The position numbers and the translations under genes are program-made. The notes beneath the pieces are model-generated. The model was not told the origin of the DNA. It searched no databases and saw nothing but the letters and a program-made list of their open reading frames with translations. Positions 61,904-64,000 of a stretch of DNA of 64,000 nucleotides are shown here, piece by piece; the stretch's first letter is position 1, and every line of letters begins with the position of its first letter. Origin of the DNA: CAZJFH01 sp964545205 (lineage in GTDB: Bacteria; Pseudomonadota; Alphaproteobacteria; Rhodospirillales; Magnetospirillaceae); contig CAZJFH010000005.1 of assembly GCA_964545205.1 (NCBI GenBank), positions 1 to 64,000 on the forward strand, written 5' to 3'.

Positions 61904-63627
61904 AACTTGACCCCTTCCTTCTTCATGATCACCCACTGCTGAAGGATCGACAGGGTGTTCGACCACGCCCAGTAGATCACCAGACCGGCCGGGAAGGTGG
62001 CCAGCAGGAACGTGAACACGATCGGCAGGAAGGTGAACATCTTCGCCTGGATCGGGTCCGTCGGCTGCGGGTTCAGCTTCTGCTGCAGGAACATGGTCGC
62101 GCCCATGATCAGCGGCCAGATGCCGATCATCAGGAAGGACGGCGGATCCCACGGGATCAGGCCGAACAGGTTGAAGATGCTGGTCGGGTCGGGCGCCGAC
62201 AGGTCGTTGATCCAGCCGTAGAAGGGCGCGTGGCGCATCTCGATGGTGACGAACAGCACCTTGTAGAGCGCGAAGAAGATCGGAATCTGGATCAGGATCG
62301 GCAGGCAGCCGGCGACCGGGTTGGCCTTCTCGCGCTTGTAGAGCGCCATCAGCTCCTGGTTCAGCCGCATGCGGTCGTCGCCGAAGCGCTCCTGCAGCTT
62401 CTGCACCTCGGGCTGCAGCTTCTTCATCTTGCTCATCGCCTTGTACGACTTGTTCGCCAGCGGGAACAGAGCGAGCTTGACGATGACGGTCAGCGCCAGG
62501 ATGGCGAGTCCGAAATTGCCGAACCAGGCGTTGAAGGTCTTCAGGATGTAGAAGAACGGCTTGGTCATGAAATAGAACCAGCCGAAGTCGATCGCCAGGT
62601 CGAAGCGCTGGATGCCGAACTGTTCGCCGTACTGGTCGAGCAGCTCGAGCTTCTTGGCGCCGGCGAACAGGCGCGTGGTGTCCTCGGCGCTGGCGCCGGG
62701 GGCGACGGTGACGACCGGGCCCAGGAAGTCGGTCTGGTACTTCGGGGCGGCGCCGGTCGCGCCGGCGCCGCCGTAGGTCATGCGCATCGACACCGGCGCC
62801 GCCTGGCCGGGGGCGAGGGCGGTGAGCCAGTACTTGTCGGTGATGCCGATCCAGCCGCCGGTGCTCTGGCGCTGGATGGTGCCCTCTTCCTCGAGCTCGG
62901 AGTAGTCGACCTCGTTGAGCGTCGAGTCGAACACGCCCAGCGGCCCCTCGTGCAGGATGTACATGTCCTGCAGGTCGGTCGGCTTGCCGGTGCGCGAGAT
63001 CAGGGCGTAGGGGTGCAGGCTGACCGGCTGGCCGGTCTGGTTCTCGACCCGCTGGCTGACGGTGAACAGGTAGTTCTGGTCGACGGTGATGGTGCGCACG
63101 AAGCGCAGCCCCTGGCCGTTGTCCCACGCCAGCACCACCGGCTTGCCCGGGGTCAGCGGCCCGCCCTCGACATGCTCCCAGACGGTGTCGGGGCCGGGCA
63201 CGGCGACGGTCTGGCCGGGCGCCGGCACCCAGCCGAATTCGGCGTAATAGGGATTGGGCGCGCCGGGCGGCGACAGCAGCACGATCTCCGGGCTTCGCGG
63301 GTCGGGCTCGAGGTGGTAGTCGACCAGCGTCAGGTCGTCGATGCGGCCGCCCTGCAGCGCGATCGAGCCGTGCAGGCTGGGGGTGTCGATGCGGATGCGC
63401 TCGACCGCCTTCAGCGCCTCGGCGCGGGTCGCCGCCCGCGGCGCGCCGGGCGCCGCGACGCCGGGCGCCTGCGCCGGCTGGCCGGGCGCCGGCGCGCCCG
63501 CCTGCTGCTGGGTCTGGTCCGTCGGCGCCACCGGCTCGGGGGCGAAGATGAACTGGAAACCGAGGAGGATGACGACCGAAAGGACGATCGCCAGAATCAG
63601 ATTGCGTTGTTCGCTTTTGTCGCTCAT
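61900..63627 (-). CDS. yidC: Membrane protein insertase YidC
   Basis: 575 aa. N-terminal helix ([22 protein letters not shown]), a large periplasmic domain typical of Gram-negative YidC (residues about 60-330), then the insertase core [109 protein letters not shown]. Inserts membrane proteins with or without Sec. It is part of the rnpA-yidD-yidC-engB-argB block. Confidence 0.96.
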   Translation of the reverse strand: MSDKSEQRNLILAIVLSVVILLGFQFIFAPEPVAPTDQTQQQAGAPAPGQPAQAPGVAAPGAPRAATRAEALKAVERIRIDTPSLHGSIALQGGRIDDLTLVDYHLEPDPRSPEIVLLSPPGAPNPYYAEFGWVPAPGQTVAVPGPDTVWEHVEGGPLTPGKPVVLAWDNGQGLRFVRTITVDQNYLFTVSQRVENQTGQPVSLHPYALISRTGKPTDLQDMYILHEGPLGVFDSTLNEVDYSELEEEGTIQRQSTGGWIGITDKYWLTALAPGQAAPVSMRMTYGGAGATGAAPKYQTDFLGPVVTVAPGASAEDTTRLFAGAKKLELLDQYGEQFGIQRFDLAIDFGWFYFMTKPFFYILKTFNAWFGNFGLAILALTVIVKLALFPLANKSYKAMSKMKKLQPEVQKLQERFGDDRMRLNQELMALYKREKANPVAGCLPILIQIPIFFALYKVLFVTIEMRHAPFYGWINDLSAPDPTSIFNLFGLIPWDPPSFLMIGIWPLIMGATMFLQQKLNPQPTDPIQAKMFTFLPIVFTFLLATFPAGLVIYWAWSNTLSILQQWVIMKKEGVKF

Positions 63628-63651
63628 GTCCGGCTTCGCCCGGTTGTCGTT

Positions 63652-63915
63652 CTAGTGAGGGCGCGGGTGGTGATGCCCGCAGCCGCAGCCGTCGCGCGGC
63701 GGCACCGGGTCGAACCCGGAGCCGCCCCAGGGATGGCAGCGCAGGATGCGGCGCAGGCCGAGCCAGCCGCCCTTCAGCGGTCCGTGCACGGCGATCGCCT
63801 CGGCGGCGTAGGACGAGCAGGTCGGCAGGTAGCGGCAGCTCATCGGCAACAGCGGCGAGATCGCCAGCTGGTAGCCGCGGATCGCCAGCCGCATGACCAC
63901 ACTCAACGGATTCAT
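63652..63915 (-). CDS. yidD: Membrane-protein insertion efficiency factor YidD
   Basis: 87 aa. [63 protein letters not shown] is the family signature with its three cysteines; the tail is His/Cys-rich ([12 protein letters not shown]). Start: ATG with a GGAGGCGAGAGG ribosome site overlapping the rnpA stop (ATGA). Confidence 0.93.
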   Translation of the reverse strand: MNPLSVVMRLAIRGYQLAISPLLPMSCRYLPTCSSYAAEAIAVHGPLKGGWLGLRRILRCHPWGGSGFDPVPPRDGCGCGHHHPRPH

Positions 63916-64000
63916 GCCCTCTCGCCTCCGCCTTCGCCGTCGCGCCACGCCTTGACCCGCTTGAGCGCCGTTTCCAGGTCCCTCACCAGCAACGAAAAGG
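63912..64000 (-). CDS. rnpA: Ribonuclease P protein component, 3' end only
   Basis: The last 28 codons read [22 protein letters not shown] followed by a Gly/Glu-rich tail, up to a stop overlapping the yidD start. The position just before yidD-yidC is the standard place for rnpA, and the helical ending fits. The remainder lies right of the window. Confidence 0.65.
   Translation of the reverse strand, partial: FSLLVRDLETALKRVKAWRDGEGGGERA

Overview
The window is chromosomal DNA from a G+C-rich bacterium, most likely an alphaproteobacterium of Rhodospirillales type. Support comes from the incomplete signalling PTS (hprK-rapZ-EIIA-HPr-EI), the rnpA-yidD-yidC-engB-argB block, a TIGR02300 ('FYDLN') protein, an ETF-beta lysine methyltransferase, PhaR-controlled PHB genes and a Tad/Flp pilus locus of Cpa type. 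I cannot name the genus. The window opens with 13 G residues, which looks like a contig end.

Layout. 0.1-3.7 kb: sulfite dehydrogenase SoeA and SoeB, with no soeC in view. 3.8-9.3 kb: small acidic protein, PrfC, orphan NarL-type regulator, PRC-barrel protein, ETF-beta methyltransferase and UbiA. 9.3-15.3 kb: RsmE, GshA, chorismate mutase, a PEP-CTERM protein behind a textbook sigma-54 promoter, then three corrin-pathway genes (cobK, cbiD, divergent cobA). 15.8-18.8 kb: a ProVWX osmolyte transporter. 19-23.7 kb: a hydrolase, then the HprK-RapZ-PTS relay in overlapping genes. 23.7-26.6 kb: NfeD/SPFH pair and a DUF4139 protein.

26.7-28.4 kb is the most unusual segment. A tRNA-Ser(CGA) gene is followed by a small, visibly less G+C-rich insert that ends in a 15-bp exact copy of the tRNA 3' end. 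The insert carries one recognisable gene, a zinc-ribbon/PIN-like protein interrupted by a -1 frame change at a slippery A/G run, and no integrase. 28.8-41 kb: a complete-looking Tad/Flp pilus locus on the minus strand, bounded on both sides by plus-strand, paralogous FNR-type regulators that keep all four iron-sulfur cysteines. The right-hand regulator is co-transcribed with a NifX-like protein behind a perfect FNR box (TTGAT-N4-ATCAA), and is followed by a lytic transglycosylase and a serine hydrolase.

44-51 kb: a membrane methyltransferase, an orphan PstS behind a probable Pho box, cold-shock protein, several small unknown proteins, DUF2254, a pentapeptide-repeat protein and tRNA-Arg(CCT). 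51-54 kb: prolyl iminopeptidase, a Bcr/CflA exporter, a half-size GDT1 protein. 53.6-58 kb: PHB metabolism (phaR, a PhaE-like gene overlapping a phaC-like gene, phaA, phaB). 58-64 kb: membrane protein, EamA exporter, TIGR02300 protein, argB, engB, yidC, yidD and the 3' end of rnpA.

How parts work together (inference): FNR-type sensors may link oxygen status to the pilus locus and its cell-wall enzymes. The PTS relay has no sugar permease in view and is probably regulatory. SoeAB, ProVWX, PstS and the PHB genes fit a versatile free-living organism. All function calls come from reading motifs by eye; no database search was possible.
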